NCBI RefSeq assembly: GCF_028736925.1
Contig: NZ_JAQZAT010000014.1
Location: 48,794 to 112,793 of the forward strand
Direction of reading: 5' to 3'
DNA length: 64,000 nucleotides
DNA from: Flavivirga sp. 57AJ16
GTDB lineage: Bacteria > Bacteroidota > Bacteroidia > Flavobacteriales > Flavobacteriaceae
How positions within the stretch are numbered: the stretch's first letter is position 1; each line of letters starts with the position of its first letter. Position numbers and translations under genes: made by a program. This document shows, one piece after another, positions 35,125 through 46,159 of the stretch. The notes under the pieces were generated by a model. It ran no database searches, was not told the DNA's origin, and saw only the letters and a program-made list of their open reading frames with translations.

Positions 35125-35883
35125 ATGAGGTTAACACATTTAATTTTTTTGTTATATTTTTTTAATCTTTTAGGTTGCAAGCACCCCAAATTGGAGTTAA
35201 CAAAAATTGAAGGGAAGCAAATCCCTATTACCGATACGCTGTCCGCTGACCCCGACATCGAGTCCTATATAAAGCCTTACAGGGATAATATTAAAAAAGA
35301 CTTAGATAGTGTTTTAGCTTATTCTGTTAATACCTTTTCTAAATCTGACGGAAAACTTAATACGGCTATTGGAAATTTTATGGCCGATGCCATCTACAGT
35401 GAAGCCAATCCTATCTTTAAAAATAGAACCGGTAAAAACATTGATATGGTTCTACTTAACCATGGTGGTATTAGATCTGTTTTACCAAAAGGAAATGTAA
35501 CAAAACGAACCGCTTATCAGTTAATGCCTTTTGAAAACAGTATTGTAGTAGTCGCTTTAAAGGGAAAACAGGTAGACAATTTGGTACATTATTTAATTAA
35601 GGAAAAGAGAGCCCACCCCATATCCAAGCTCAAATTAACAATAAATGAAAATGATAAAATCGTTGAAGCTAAAATAAAAGGTAAAGACATTGAAGCCAAC
35701 AAAACGTATTATGTTACTACTAATGACTATTTATATAATGGCGGTGACAACATGTCTTTTTTTAAAACAAATGACAGTCTTTATGTTTTAAATTACAAAA
35801 TTAGAAGTGCTCTAATTGATCATTTTAAAAAGGTTGATACCATCAACCCTGTAACCGACGACAGATTTGTTCAAATAAACTAA
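35125..35883 (+). CDS. 5'-nucleotidase C-terminal domain lipoprotein
   Basis: The 252-aa lipoprotein (Cys18 in NLLGCK) consists only of the substrate-binding C-terminal domain of UshA-type 5'-nucleotidases: LNTAIGNFMADAIY, IDMVLLNHGGIRSVLPKGNV, AYQLMPFENSIVVVALKGKQ, YYVTTNDYLYNGGDNMSFF. The metallophosphatase domain is a separate gene 286 bp downstream (36170). Together they would make a nucleotidase of the periplasm or cell surface. Whether the two products form a complex is inference. Confidence 0.9.
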   Translation: MRLTHLIFLLYFFNLLGCKHPKLELTKIEGKQIPITDTLSADPDIESYIKPYRDNIKKDLDSVLAYSVNTFSKSDGKLNTAIGNFMADAIYSEANPIFKNRTGKNIDMVLLNHGGIRSVLPKGNVTKRTAYQLMPFENSIVVVALKGKQVDNLVHYLIKEKRAHPISKLKLTINENDKIVEAKIKGKDIEANKTYYVTTNDYLYNGGDNMSFFKTNDSLYVLNYKIRSALIDHFKKVDTINPVTDDRFVQIN

Positions 35884-36169
35884 CCTCGGAGCAAGCTCGC
35901 GAGGCATTCTATGGAAAAAATAATTTTAAAAATTCCGAAGCTAAATCCGGAGTGTTATACCCAAGGCCCCTCTAAAAAAACGAGATTAGCCTGCCACGAC
36001 AAAGGCATGCTTAAACCGTCCATTATGAAGGTATTGTTTCGCAACTTTCAAAATGGAGTTTCACTAATAAAATAAAAAGCAGATGAAACGCCCATGAGAA
36101 TTGCTTTCACACACACGAGGATGATTATCAAGGCGTTCCATATGACCTCTAAAACAATAAAAAGAGTAT
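35884..36169. other. spacer between the two 5'-nucleotidase genes
   Basis: No gene is seen. The first 30 bp (CGGAGCAAGCTCGCGAGGCA and a following TTCTATGG) resemble repeat debris also seen near 53205-53235 (GGCATTCTATGAG, TACCTCGCAGAA). The part near 36060-36160 repeats ATGAAACG-like words before the next start. Confidence 0.4.
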
Positions 36170-37084
36170 ATGAAACGTAGAAATTTTATACAACAAGTAT
36201 CAGCAGGCACTGCATTAGCAACACTTGGCAGTTTAGGCTTATCATCTTTTACGACTACCACAACTAAAAAAATAACCATTCTACATACCAACGATGTACA
36301 TAGTCATATTGATGCTTTTGGACCTGAAGATGGCAGAAATGCGAATAAAGGGGGCGTTGCCAGAAGAGCTTCCTTAATTGAATCCATTAGGAATAAAAAC
36401 CCGAATACGCTTCTTCTGGATGCTGGAGATATTTTTCAAGGCACTCCTTATTTTAATTATTATGGAGGTGAATTGGAATTTAAATTAATGAGCAAACTAA
36501 AATACGATGCTGCAACTATAGGCAACCATGATTTCGATAACGGCATTGATGGTCTGTATGCACAACTGGAACATGCAAAATTCCAATTTGTTTCTGCTAA
36601 TTACGACTTCTCCAATACCATAATGGATACCCATACCAAGCCTTACAAAATATTTAAAAAGGATGGCCTCATAATAGGTGTTTTTGGGCTTGGAATTGAA
36701 CTAAATGGTTTGGTCGACCCCACCATGTACAAAGAAACCAAATACTTAGATCCGATTGAGATTGCTCAAGATATGTCTAGAATCTTAAAAACGGAAATAC
36801 ATTGTGACTTAATAATCTGCTTATCACATTTAGGATATAATTACAGAAAAAATCCGAATAAAGTAAGTGATTTAAAATTAGCCGGTGCCACTAAAGACAT
36901 TGATTTAATTATTGGTGGACACACCCATACTTTTTTGTCAAAACCTACAATTGTTAAAAATATTGAAGGAAAAAATATGCTTGTAAACCAGGTTGGCTGT
37001 TACGGTATTAATCTCGGAAAAATCGATTTTTACTTCGATTCAGGTAAAAACATTTCAGCAAACGGAACTTCCATAGTTGTTTAA
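36170..37084 (+). CDS. metallophosphatase, 5'-nucleotidase N-terminal domain with Tat-like signal
   Basis: The 304-aa protein begins with a twin-arginine-like signal (KRRNFIQQ, then a hydrophobic stretch to about residue 28). It has the calcineurin-like metal sites in order: LHTNDVHSHI, DAGDIFQG, IGNHDFDNG, CLSHLGYN and IGGHTHTF. It lacks the C-terminal nucleotidase domain, which is the separate gene at 35125. The likely substrate class is nucleotides or other phosphate esters in the periplasm. Its stop overlaps the stop of the convergent membrane-protein gene by 3 bp. Confidence 0.92.
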   Translation: MKRRNFIQQVSAGTALATLGSLGLSSFTTTTTKKITILHTNDVHSHIDAFGPEDGRNANKGGVARRASLIESIRNKNPNTLLLDAGDIFQGTPYFNYYGGELEFKLMSKLKYDAATIGNHDFDNGIDGLYAQLEHAKFQFVSANYDFSNTIMDTHTKPYKIFKKDGLIIGVFGLGIELNGLVDPTMYKETKYLDPIEIAQDMSRILKTEIHCDLIICLSHLGYNYRKNPNKVSDLKLAGATKDIDLIIGGHTHTFLSKPTIVKNIEGKNMLVNQVGCYGINLGKIDFYFDSGKNISANGTSIVV

Positions 37085-37830
37085 GCCCAAATATTCTCTG
37101 AAGATATTTTTTGCCTTAATTTATAAACAGTTTTTTTGTATTTATTATCTGCTATAATATACTTGAATATAAAATAGAGTCCAACACCATAAAGAACCCT
37201 GTATAGCATTTCAAAACTCCAGTGATACAAATAATAAAGATTCACATAGTTTAAGATTGTAGAAAAAACTATAAAGATTACGGCAACTAAAAACAATATA
37301 GATTGTTTTGTTTGTGTATTTAGATACACACCAAAAGATATAAAAGCCAATACAATTAAAGATAAACTTTTTAAACCAAATATTAGCACCTCGGTACTAT
37401 CTGGAATAACGACTTTTAATATACTATACAAAGTATATAAAAAGAATATATTTATAAAAAATACACCGAGTAAATAGGTACCTATTAATTTGTCTACTTT
37501 CAATAAATTAAACTTAGGCACTACCATAGTAATTAAGTACAAATAACTTAAAAAGTAAAGAATACTGGATACTTTAACAAAAGTTTCATTTGAAAAAAAA
37601 GTTAAGGAAATATCTCCAAGAAACGAAAATAACAAGAAAGAAATGAATACACCTTTCAAAGACTTGTATTTAACTAGATAAAATATTAAAAAGACGGGAA
37701 CAAATAAAGCCATTGTAGACTTTAGCATTAATGAATCTTGGATAAAAGTAGCAAAAAAGCTTATTGCCATTAATCCTAATAAAGCACCAAAAAACACTTT
37801 GTTAAAAGTGAGGTCAGTCCAATTTTTCAT
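37081..37830 (-). CDS. YhhN-like (lysoplasmalogenase family) membrane protein
   Basis: This 249-aa protein has about eight hydrophobic segments over its whole length. The SFLLFSFLGDISLTFF stretch matches the conserved GD motif of the YhhN/TMEM86 family, whose characterised members include lysoplasmalogenase. The catalytic role is not established for bacterial relatives of this type. Another similar-sized membrane protein is encoded at 38398-39135. Its 3' end overlaps the phosphatase gene stop (TTAA), leaving no room for a separate terminator. Confidence 0.7.
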   Translation of the reverse strand: MKNWTDLTFNKVFFGALLGLMAISFFATFIQDSLMLKSTMALFVPVFLIFYLVKYKSLKGVFISFLLFSFLGDISLTFFSNETFVKVSSILYFLSYLYLITMVVPKFNLLKVDKLIGTYLLGVFFINIFFLYTLYSILKVVIPDSTEVLIFGLKSLSLIVLAFISFGVYLNTQTKQSILFLVAVIFIVFSTILNYVNLYYLYHWSFEMLYRVLYGVGLYFIFKYIIADNKYKKTVYKLRQKISSENIWA

Positions 37831-38009
37831 GATTTTAAGGTTAGTAGGTTATTCCAAATATAAAAATATAATTTTATTTCAACGATAAAAACATGCTTTT
37901 TGTCGATTTATAATTAAAAAAACACCGTTTATCTATAAAACCAAATGCGCAACTGATAAGTAACAACAAGAATTACGTCTAAATTTTAAATTCTAAACCT
38001 TAACACAAA

Positions 38010-38393
38010 ATGAAAAGATATTTTCCTCTAGCCTTAAGACTAATTGTTGCTATTATTTTAATACAAACATTACGTTTCAAATTTACAGCACATCCAGACA
38101 GTGTCTTTATTTTTAGTCATATTGGCTTAGAACCATACGGAAGAATTGGTATTGGTATTTTAGAACTTATTGCCGGAATACTATTACTTATCCCTAAAAC
38201 AATATGGATGGGGGCCACACTTACACTAGGTGTTATTAGCGGAGCTATTTTCATGCACTTAACACAACTTGGAATTGAAGTAAATAACGATGGAGGTATT
38301 TTATTCATTACCGCCATTATCACATTTATTTTTTCTGCAGTAATTCTTTATATTTATAAAAACGACATCCCTTTTATTAAAAAGACTTCTTAA
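38010..38393 (+). CDS. DoxX-like small membrane protein
   Basis: The 127-aa protein has four hydrophobic segments (about 7-22, 44-62, 68-84 and 97-116) and the DoxX layout: LALRLIVAIILIQTLRFKF, GLEPYGRIGIGILELIAGILLL, and a central HLTQLGIEVNNDGG loop. The function is unknown; DoxX proteins have been linked to thiosulfate oxidation or redox stress in other bacteria. It is convergent with the gene at 38398, with only 4 bp between the stops. Confidence 0.8.
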   Translation: MKRYFPLALRLIVAIILIQTLRFKFTAHPDSVFIFSHIGLEPYGRIGIGILELIAGILLLIPKTIWMGATLTLGVISGAIFMHLTQLGIEVNNDGGILFITAIITFIFSAVILYIYKNDIPFIKKTS

Positions 38394-38397
38394 GCCT

Positions 38398-39135
38398 TTA
38401 TTCCATTATTACATACTTTTCCTCTTCATTCAACCCATTTAGCAATCTTGATTGTTGATAGAAAAAGTAAAAAGCAAGTAACGTAAGTGTTGTAGAAATA
38501 AAATTAAGCAAACTTCTTTCCGCTATATAGAAATATGCCACTTGAATGACCTCAGAGAACACAATACACAATGCCCCTATAAATAAATACAATGACTTCT
38601 TATTATCCCTGTAAAAATAATTCAATAAAGCCACAGACAACAATAGAAACATAACAATATTATATACCATTTCTAGATAATACTCATTTAGCATACTTAG
38701 ATTAGGATTCATTATTACCTGTAAAACATATACTAAGTATACATTCAAAATTGTCAAAACAATCAAGTGGATTTTAAAATTCCTAAACACATACAATAGA
38801 TTGAGTGATTTACTAATTTTTATAACCAAAAAGACATATGCTAGAATAAACAGTATATTACCACCAAAATAATCTATTTGACTTAAATTGACACCTTCAA
38901 TACTTGGCATATAAGGAATTATGATACCCATTAAGTCAGAGATTGAATAGCATATAATAAACAATAAAAAGAATGTATTTCTTCTTTTAACAAAAACCAC
39001 ATAAATTAATGCTATTAATGGAGCAATCAAACAATCCAAGGTAAGCGCAACAGTCTCATTTCCATTAAATTCATAAATGGCAAATAATACATATACTAGC
39101 AAAACAAAACCTCCCAAGACTTTCGACTTGTACAT
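38398..39135 (-). CDS. polytopic membrane protein, possible YhhN-like paralogue
   Basis: This 245-aa protein has about eight hydrophobic segments and resembles the product of 37081-37830 in length, topology and spacing of charged turns (YRDNKKSLYLFIGALCIVFSE here, NTQTKQSILFLVAVIFIVFS there). ICYSISDLMGIIIPYMP occupies the place of the GD motif, here SD. The function is unknown. It has a -7 element upstream and ends 4 bp from the DoxX gene. Confidence 0.7.
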   Translation of the reverse strand: MYKSKVLGGFVLLVYVLFAIYEFNGNETVALTLDCLIAPLIALIYVVFVKRRNTFFLLFIICYSISDLMGIIIPYMPSIEGVNLSQIDYFGGNILFILAYVFLVIKISKSLNLLYVFRNFKIHLIVLTILNVYLVYVLQVIMNPNLSMLNEYYLEMVYNIVMFLLLSVALLNYFYRDNKKSLYLFIGALCIVFSEVIQVAYFYIAERSLLNFISTTLTLLAFYFFYQQSRLLNGLNEEEKYVIME

Positions 39136-39158
39136 AATAGCACTTTTTGGTTACTGCA

Positions 39159-39166
39159 CAAATATA
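39159..39166 (-). promoter_or_regulatory. -7 element candidate (TATATTTG) for the 38398 membrane protein
   Basis: On the minus strand TATATTTG fits TAnnTTTG and lies 23 bp before the start codon at 39135, in the gap after ligA. Confidence 0.5.
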
Positions 39167-39215
39167 GACAAATTTTACAATTAACCAGTAAAAAATTACT
39201 TTTTATCGATTAAAA

Positions 39216-42107
<2,892 letters not shown>

Positions 42108-42111
<4 letters not shown>

Positions 42112-42599
42112 ACCTCCTTTATCATCCATACACCGCAAGCATAGTGCCCTGTACTTCCTAATGCTCCTTTTAAATGTTTAAAACCATAGCTTTCATAAAT
42201 ATGAACAGCTGCTTTAAGTTGAGGTGCAGATTCTAAATAACATTGTTTATATCCCAACTTTTTAGCTGCCCGCAAACAGGTCTCAAGCATCAATTTACCA
42301 TACCCTTTCCCTCTTACTTTTGGCGAAAAATACATCTTCTGCATTTCACAAACCTCAGCACCAAAACCCTTTAAAGGCTTAAGCCCTCCGCCCCCTAAAA
42401 CCTCCCCATTATTGTCAATCACATAGTAAATGTCATTGCTGTTTTGGTAAGACTCAAACATTATCGGGGTTTCTTTATCAGAATATGCCGTACCTTCTAA
42501 AGGTATTTTAAACTCATGGAAACAATTTCTAATAACTTGCTCAATTTGTTCATTATCTTCAGGCTGAATTTCTCGGATAACTATAGTATCTTTACTCAC
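42108..42599 (-). CDS. GNAT family N-acetyltransferase
   Basis: The 163-aa product starts with GTG at 42599 (VSKDTIVIREIQPED), since the longer open frame only mirrors the divergent lipoprotein gene. It has a GNAT core: NDIYYVIDNNGEVLGGGGL, the acetyl-CoA-binding block RGKGYGKLMLETCLRAAKKL, and YESYGFKHLKG. The acceptor is unknown. It is coupled to prmC by an ATGA overlap and opens the prmC-ligA operon. Confidence 0.85.
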
Positions 42600-42654
42600 T
42601 TTAAAAAAGATGTGTTTTAGACAAGTGAAGATACTTAAATCTAAAAAAAACAGC

Positions 42655-43110
42655 ATGAGGAATATCATTATTTTATCAACAATGTTATTTGTTTCCATGA
42701 GTTGCTCTGTGAACGAAAAACCAGAATTCTTATACGTTGAAAATATTAAAGTCCAAAAATCGGCCCCAAAGCATATAACTTTTACTGCCGATGCCTTTTT
42801 CACAAACCCAAATGACATAGGTGGCGAATTAAAAACCGATGAAATAAAGGTGTATATCAATAACAATGAAATGGCATCCTTATCTACCAAAAGTTTTAAA
42901 GTGCCTGCAAAAAAAGAATTTTCAATCCCACTAAAAACAAACATTCCAACCGATAGTATTTTCAGCAATAAAAACCTTGGCGGATTGCTCGGCAGCTTAT
43001 TTAGCAAAAAAATCAAAGTACAATACAAAGGGGATATTATATATAAAGTTTTAGGTTTTTCGTATACTTATAGTATTGACAAGACGGAGGATGTGACACT
43101 TAAAATATAA
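42655..43110 (+). CDS. LEA type 2 family lipoprotein
   Basis: Starting at the ATG at 42655 gives 151 aa with a clear lipoprotein signal (MRNIIILSTMLFVSMSCS, Cys17); the upstream in-frame ATG at 42610 would add a charged segment in front of it and is not used. The mature part is a single LEA-2-like beta domain: PKHITFTADAFFTNPNDIGG, DEIKVYINNNEMASL, and AKKEFSIPLKTNIP. The function is unknown, presumably periplasmic. It is 4 bp upstream of the ribD start. Confidence 0.85.
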   Translation: MRNIIILSTMLFVSMSCSVNEKPEFLYVENIKVQKSAPKHITFTADAFFTNPNDIGGELKTDEIKVYINNNEMASLSTKSFKVPAKKEFSIPLKTNIPTDSIFSNKNLGGLLGSLFSKKIKVQYKGDIIYKVLGFSYTYSIDKTEDVTLKI

Positions 43111-43114
43111 GCCA

Positions 43115-44119
43115 TTGGCCAACCACAAAACATACATAAAACGCTGTATAGAAATCGCTAAAAATGGTTTGGGTTCCACCAGCCCAAATCCGATGGTCGG
43201 CTCTGTTGTTGTTTATAACAATAAAATTATAGGAGAAGGCTACACAAGTCCTTATGGGGGCAATCATGCAGAGGTCAATGCTATAAATTCTGTCGCAAAC
43301 AAATCTTTATTAAAAGAAGCCACTATCTATGTAACTTTAGAGCCTTGTTCGCATTTTGGAAAAACCCCCCCCTGTAGCGATCTTATTATTCATCATAAAA
43401 TTCCAAACATAGTTATTGGCTGTATAGATGATAATGTAAAGGTTGCAGGCAAAGGCATTAAAAAACTTATAGATGCCAATTGCAATGTAACGGTGGGGGT
43501 TTTAGAAGCAGCGTGTAAAGAACACCATAAACGCTTTTTTACGTTTCACAACAAAAAACGCCCATATATTATCTTAAAATGGGCAGAAACCAATGACGGC
43601 TTTATAGCACCAAAAAACAGAAAAGAGCAAAAACCGGTTTGGATTACCAATAAGTATTCTAGACAATTAGTCCATAAATGGCGATCTGAGGAACAGGCCA
43701 TTTTAGTTGGCACGAATACCGTTTTGCAGGACAACCCCAGCTTAACCGTTAGAGAATGGAAAGGCAAGCACCCTACTCGGGTTGTTATAGATAAAAGCCT
43801 AAAACTCCCTAAAAAACTTTCCATTTTTAATAATGAAGCTAAAACCATTGTAATGAGTGAAAATCTTATCGATTTTAATAAGAATATCCCTCAACAAATC
43901 TGCGCTGTTTTACATGAAAACGATATAACATCTGTCATTGTAGAGGGTGGCAGAAAAATGCTGCAAACCTTCATTGATGAAAACTTATGGGATGAAGCCA
44001 GGGTTTTTAAAGGACCTATTGAATTTAAGGAAGGGGTTTATGCTCCCAAATTTTCTGGTAAATTAATCTCTGAAGAAAAGATCATGTCCGATACTCTTAA
44101 AATTTACAAAAATGGTTAA
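43115..44119 (+). CDS. ribD: riboflavin biosynthesis deaminase/reductase
   Basis: RibD deaminates the pyrimidine intermediate made from GTP and then reduces its ribosyl chain. The 334-aa protein starts with TTG at 43115 (LANHKTYIKRCIEIAKNG, read as Met). Deaminase zinc ligands are His51 in HAEVNA (Glu53 catalytic), Cys78 and Cys87 in EPCSHFGKTPPCSD. The reductase half has ILKWAETNDGFIAP, ILVGTNTVLQDNPSLTVR and SVIVEGGRKMLQTFID. It overlaps the HAD gene by 8 bp. Confidence 0.95.
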   Translation: MANHKTYIKRCIEIAKNGLGSTSPNPMVGSVVVYNNKIIGEGYTSPYGGNHAEVNAINSVANKSLLKEATIYVTLEPCSHFGKTPPCSDLIIHHKIPNIVIGCIDDNVKVAGKGIKKLIDANCNVTVGVLEAACKEHHKRFFTFHNKKRPYIILKWAETNDGFIAPKNRKEQKPVWITNKYSRQLVHKWRSEEQAILVGTNTVLQDNPSLTVREWKGKHPTRVVIDKSLKLPKKLSIFNNEAKTIVMSENLIDFNKNIPQQICAVLHENDITSVIVEGGRKMLQTFIDENLWDEARVFKGPIEFKEGVYAPKFSGKLISEEKIMSDTLKIYKNG

Positions 44120-44723
44120 AACTATTATTTTCGATTTCGGGAATGTATTTATCAATTTAGATATAGAAGGCGCCATAAAGCACACACTCAAAACTTTTAA
44201 AATCGAGTCATTTTCCAAGGAAATGATTGCCTTTAACGGTTTTTATGAACAGGGGCTCATTTCAACCGATACGTTTCTTGGGTTCTACACTAAAAACTTC
44301 CCGAAACTTTCAAATGATGAATTAATAGATGTTTGGAACTTTATGTTAAAGGACTTCCCGGTACATCGCCTAGATTTTTTAAAACGACTTAAATCAAATT
44401 CAAATTACAAACTTATACTATTAAGCAACACGAATAGCCTTCATATCAATTGGATTAAAAAACACATTCCTATTTATGAAGAATTTAAAAGCTGCTTTGA
44501 TGCTTTCTATTTATCGCACGAAATTCATTTAAGAAAACCAAACCAAGACATTTTTGAATTTGTACTAAGCGAGAATAAACTAAATGCTAACGAATGCCTT
44601 TTTATCGATGACAATGCGGACAACATCAATACCGCAAAATCTTTAGGATTTAAAACATGGAACATCATCCCCAAAACAGAAGATGTAATCAATCTGTTAA
44701 AAACCAAACGTCATTTACTCTAA
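44112..44723 (+). CDS. HAD-superfamily phosphatase
   Basis: The 203-aa protein has the HAD motifs: IIFDFGNVFINLD (motif I with catalytic Asp8; the second Asp of the usual DxD is Asn at the GN position, as in the epoxide-hydrolase-like branch), ILLSNTNSLH (motif II), and LRKPNQDIFEFVL with CLFIDDNADNI (motifs III and IV). Helical cap residues lie between about 18 and 85. The substrate is unknown. Coupled to ribD, it is a candidate for the missing phosphatase of riboflavin synthesis, but that is only an inference from position. Confidence 0.87.
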   Translation: MVKTIIFDFGNVFINLDIEGAIKHTLKTFKIESFSKEMIAFNGFYEQGLISTDTFLGFYTKNFPKLSNDELIDVWNFMLKDFPVHRLDFLKRLKSNSNYKLILLSNTNSLHINWIKKHIPIYEEFKSCFDAFYLSHEIHLRKPNQDIFEFVLSENKLNANECLFIDDNADNINTAKSLGFKTWNIIPKTEDVINLLKTKRHLL

Positions 44724-44728
44724 TCCTT

Positions 44729-45337
44729 TTGGCTGAAAAAGATACATACAAAACGATCGAAACCGCATCTAAAGAAGTTTTATTTAAAGATAAAAACAGT
44801 AAATTTTTCGGGTATGCATTCCCTGTATTGAATGAAGATGATGTAAAACTTTATTTAGAAAAATTAAAAAAAGAACACCATACCGCAAGACATTGGTGCT
44901 ATGCCTATCAATTAGGAACAGAAACCATTTCCTATCGAGCAAATGACGATGGAGAACCTAGTAATTCTGCGGGTATGCCTATTTATGGGCAAATACAATC
45001 TTTTGGAGTGACCAATATTTTAATTGTTGTGGTTCGATACTTTGGAGGCGTTAAATTAGGTGTTGGCGGCCTCATTAATGCTTATAAAACGACAGCGCAA
45101 ATAGCATTGGAACATTCGAATGTCTTAGTAAAGACTATAAACACAGATTACCTGATTTCTTTTGACTACAAGAACATGAACAAAGTGATGCGTATTATTA
45201 AGGAAAAAAACTTAAAAATCACCAATCAGGTATTGGAAATGGATTGTAAAATCACTATTTCTGTAAGAAAAAAAGAGGCAGCATCTATTTTTGAAACCTT
45301 TAATCATCTCTTTGAAATTGACATTGAAGTGATTTAA
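44729..45337 (+). CDS. YigZ/IMPACT family protein
   Basis: A TTG at 44729 just after the HAD stop gives 202 aa beginning AEKDTYKTIETASKEVLFKD; the 24 codons before it overlap the HAD gene. The IMPACT domain is clear: KFFGYAFPV, ARHWCYAYQLG, RANDDGEPSNSAGMPIYGQI, VVRYFGGVKLGVGGLINAYK. A second ferredoxin-like domain of about 70 aa ends the protein. The family binds RNA or protein in other organisms, with unclear role. Its stop codon is supplied by a palindromic repeat element beginning at 45326. Confidence 0.92.
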   Translation: MAEKDTYKTIETASKEVLFKDKNSKFFGYAFPVLNEDDVKLYLEKLKKEHHTARHWCYAYQLGTETISYRANDDGEPSNSAGMPIYGQIQSFGVTNILIVVVRYFGGVKLGVGGLINAYKTTAQIALEHSNVLVKTINTDYLISFDYKNMNKVMRIIKEKNLKITNQVLEMDCKITISVRKKEAASIFETFNHLFEIDIEVI

Positions 45338-45427
45338 GCTTTTTTTAGTGAAAGCGAAAAACAGTAATTTCCTCCCAGACGGCAAGCAAAAAAGGACATT
45401 TTACAGCCAATTATAAAAAGCCCAACC
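45326..45427. repeat. 160-bp palindromic element, copy C (shortened)
   Basis: GAAGTGATTTAAGC and the following AGTGAAAGCGAAAAACAGTA match the left half of copy A, and GGACATTTTACAGCCAATTA matches its right part; about 60 bp of the middle are missing. The left end encodes the last three codons and stop of the YigZ gene. Confidence 0.8.
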
Positions 45428-45573
45428 CCTCTTGAATAAACTAAAACACATAAACTTGTTCCGCACAGGTTAGCTCAGCACATAGTGAGGAATCAGCGAG
45501 CCACGGCCTAGGCAACATTCTTTTATCTATTTTAAATGCTTTACCTCGCAACTTTTCCCACACAATAATAAAT

Positions 45574-45972
45574 TTAATCAGTTATAAGGTCTAAAAAATA
45601 TTGCGGAGCCCTTACTGGCCTATTTGTTTTTATATCAATAAACACCAAAGTAGTATCAGCCGTTGTTAAAATTTCACCTTTATCATTGGTAATTTCATAC
45701 TCAAATTCAATCTTAGCTGTAGGCTTGTTTTTTAGTTGAGTTTTTACATTAATTACATCATCATAACTAGCTGATTTTTTATAGTTTATATTTAAAGAAA
45801 TTACTGGCAGCATGACACCATTTTCTTCCATTTTCTTGTAAGAAATTCCTAGTTTACGCAACCACTCTATCCTCCCCATTTCAAGGTATAATGCGTAATT
45901 CCCATGATAAACGACTCCCATCTGGTCAGTTTCACCATATCTTACTCTTATTTGTATTTCGTCGATTTTCAT
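45574..45972 (-). CDS. YbgC-type acyl-CoA thioesterase
   Basis: The 132-aa hotdog-fold protein has the family active-site block RYGETDQMGVVYHGNYALYL (with the catalytic-type Asp) and EMGRIEWLRKLG, then ASYDDVINVKTQLKNKPTAK. Such enzymes hydrolyse short or aromatic acyl-CoA or acyl-ACP thioesters. Length is typical. It is divergent from dnaA, an arrangement I regard as conserved in Flavobacteriaceae. Confidence 0.92.
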   Translation of the reverse strand: MKIDEIQIRVRYGETDQMGVVYHGNYALYLEMGRIEWLRKLGISYKKMEENGVMLPVISLNINYKKSASYDDVINVKTQLKNKPTAKIEFEYEITNDKGEILTTADTTLVFIDIKTNRPVRAPQYFLDLITD

Positions 45973-46159
45973 AAGGATTATTAAATATTTTTTCGTAGTT
46001 TCGACAAGAGCTTAAACATGGTGAAAAAATTCTAGAAATTCAATAGTAAATGATTTTTTTTTTAAGAATTTTGTTCACATCTTTGCCGTAGATAAACAGG
46101 GACAGTAGAGGATTCAGCCTCTCATTATTAATACTAACTAAAATTACCACACGAATCTA

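Noticed and set aside
42600..43028. N-terminal extension of the GNAT frame
   Set aside because: It is antisense to the LEA2 lipoprotein gene; the GNAT fold begins at the GTG at 42599.
44657..44728. ATG start for the YigZ gene overlapping the HAD gene by 67 bp
   Set aside because: The extra residues do not fit the family, whose homology begins right after the TTG at 44729.
46071..46085. CATCTTTG as the dnaA promoter -7 element
   Set aside because: It lacks the TA of the consensus and has no spaced -33 element, so the evidence is too weak to list.
45973..46159. replication origin next to dnaA
   Set aside because: No cluster of DnaA boxes (TTATCCACA) or obvious unwinding repeat is seen in the flanks of dnaA.
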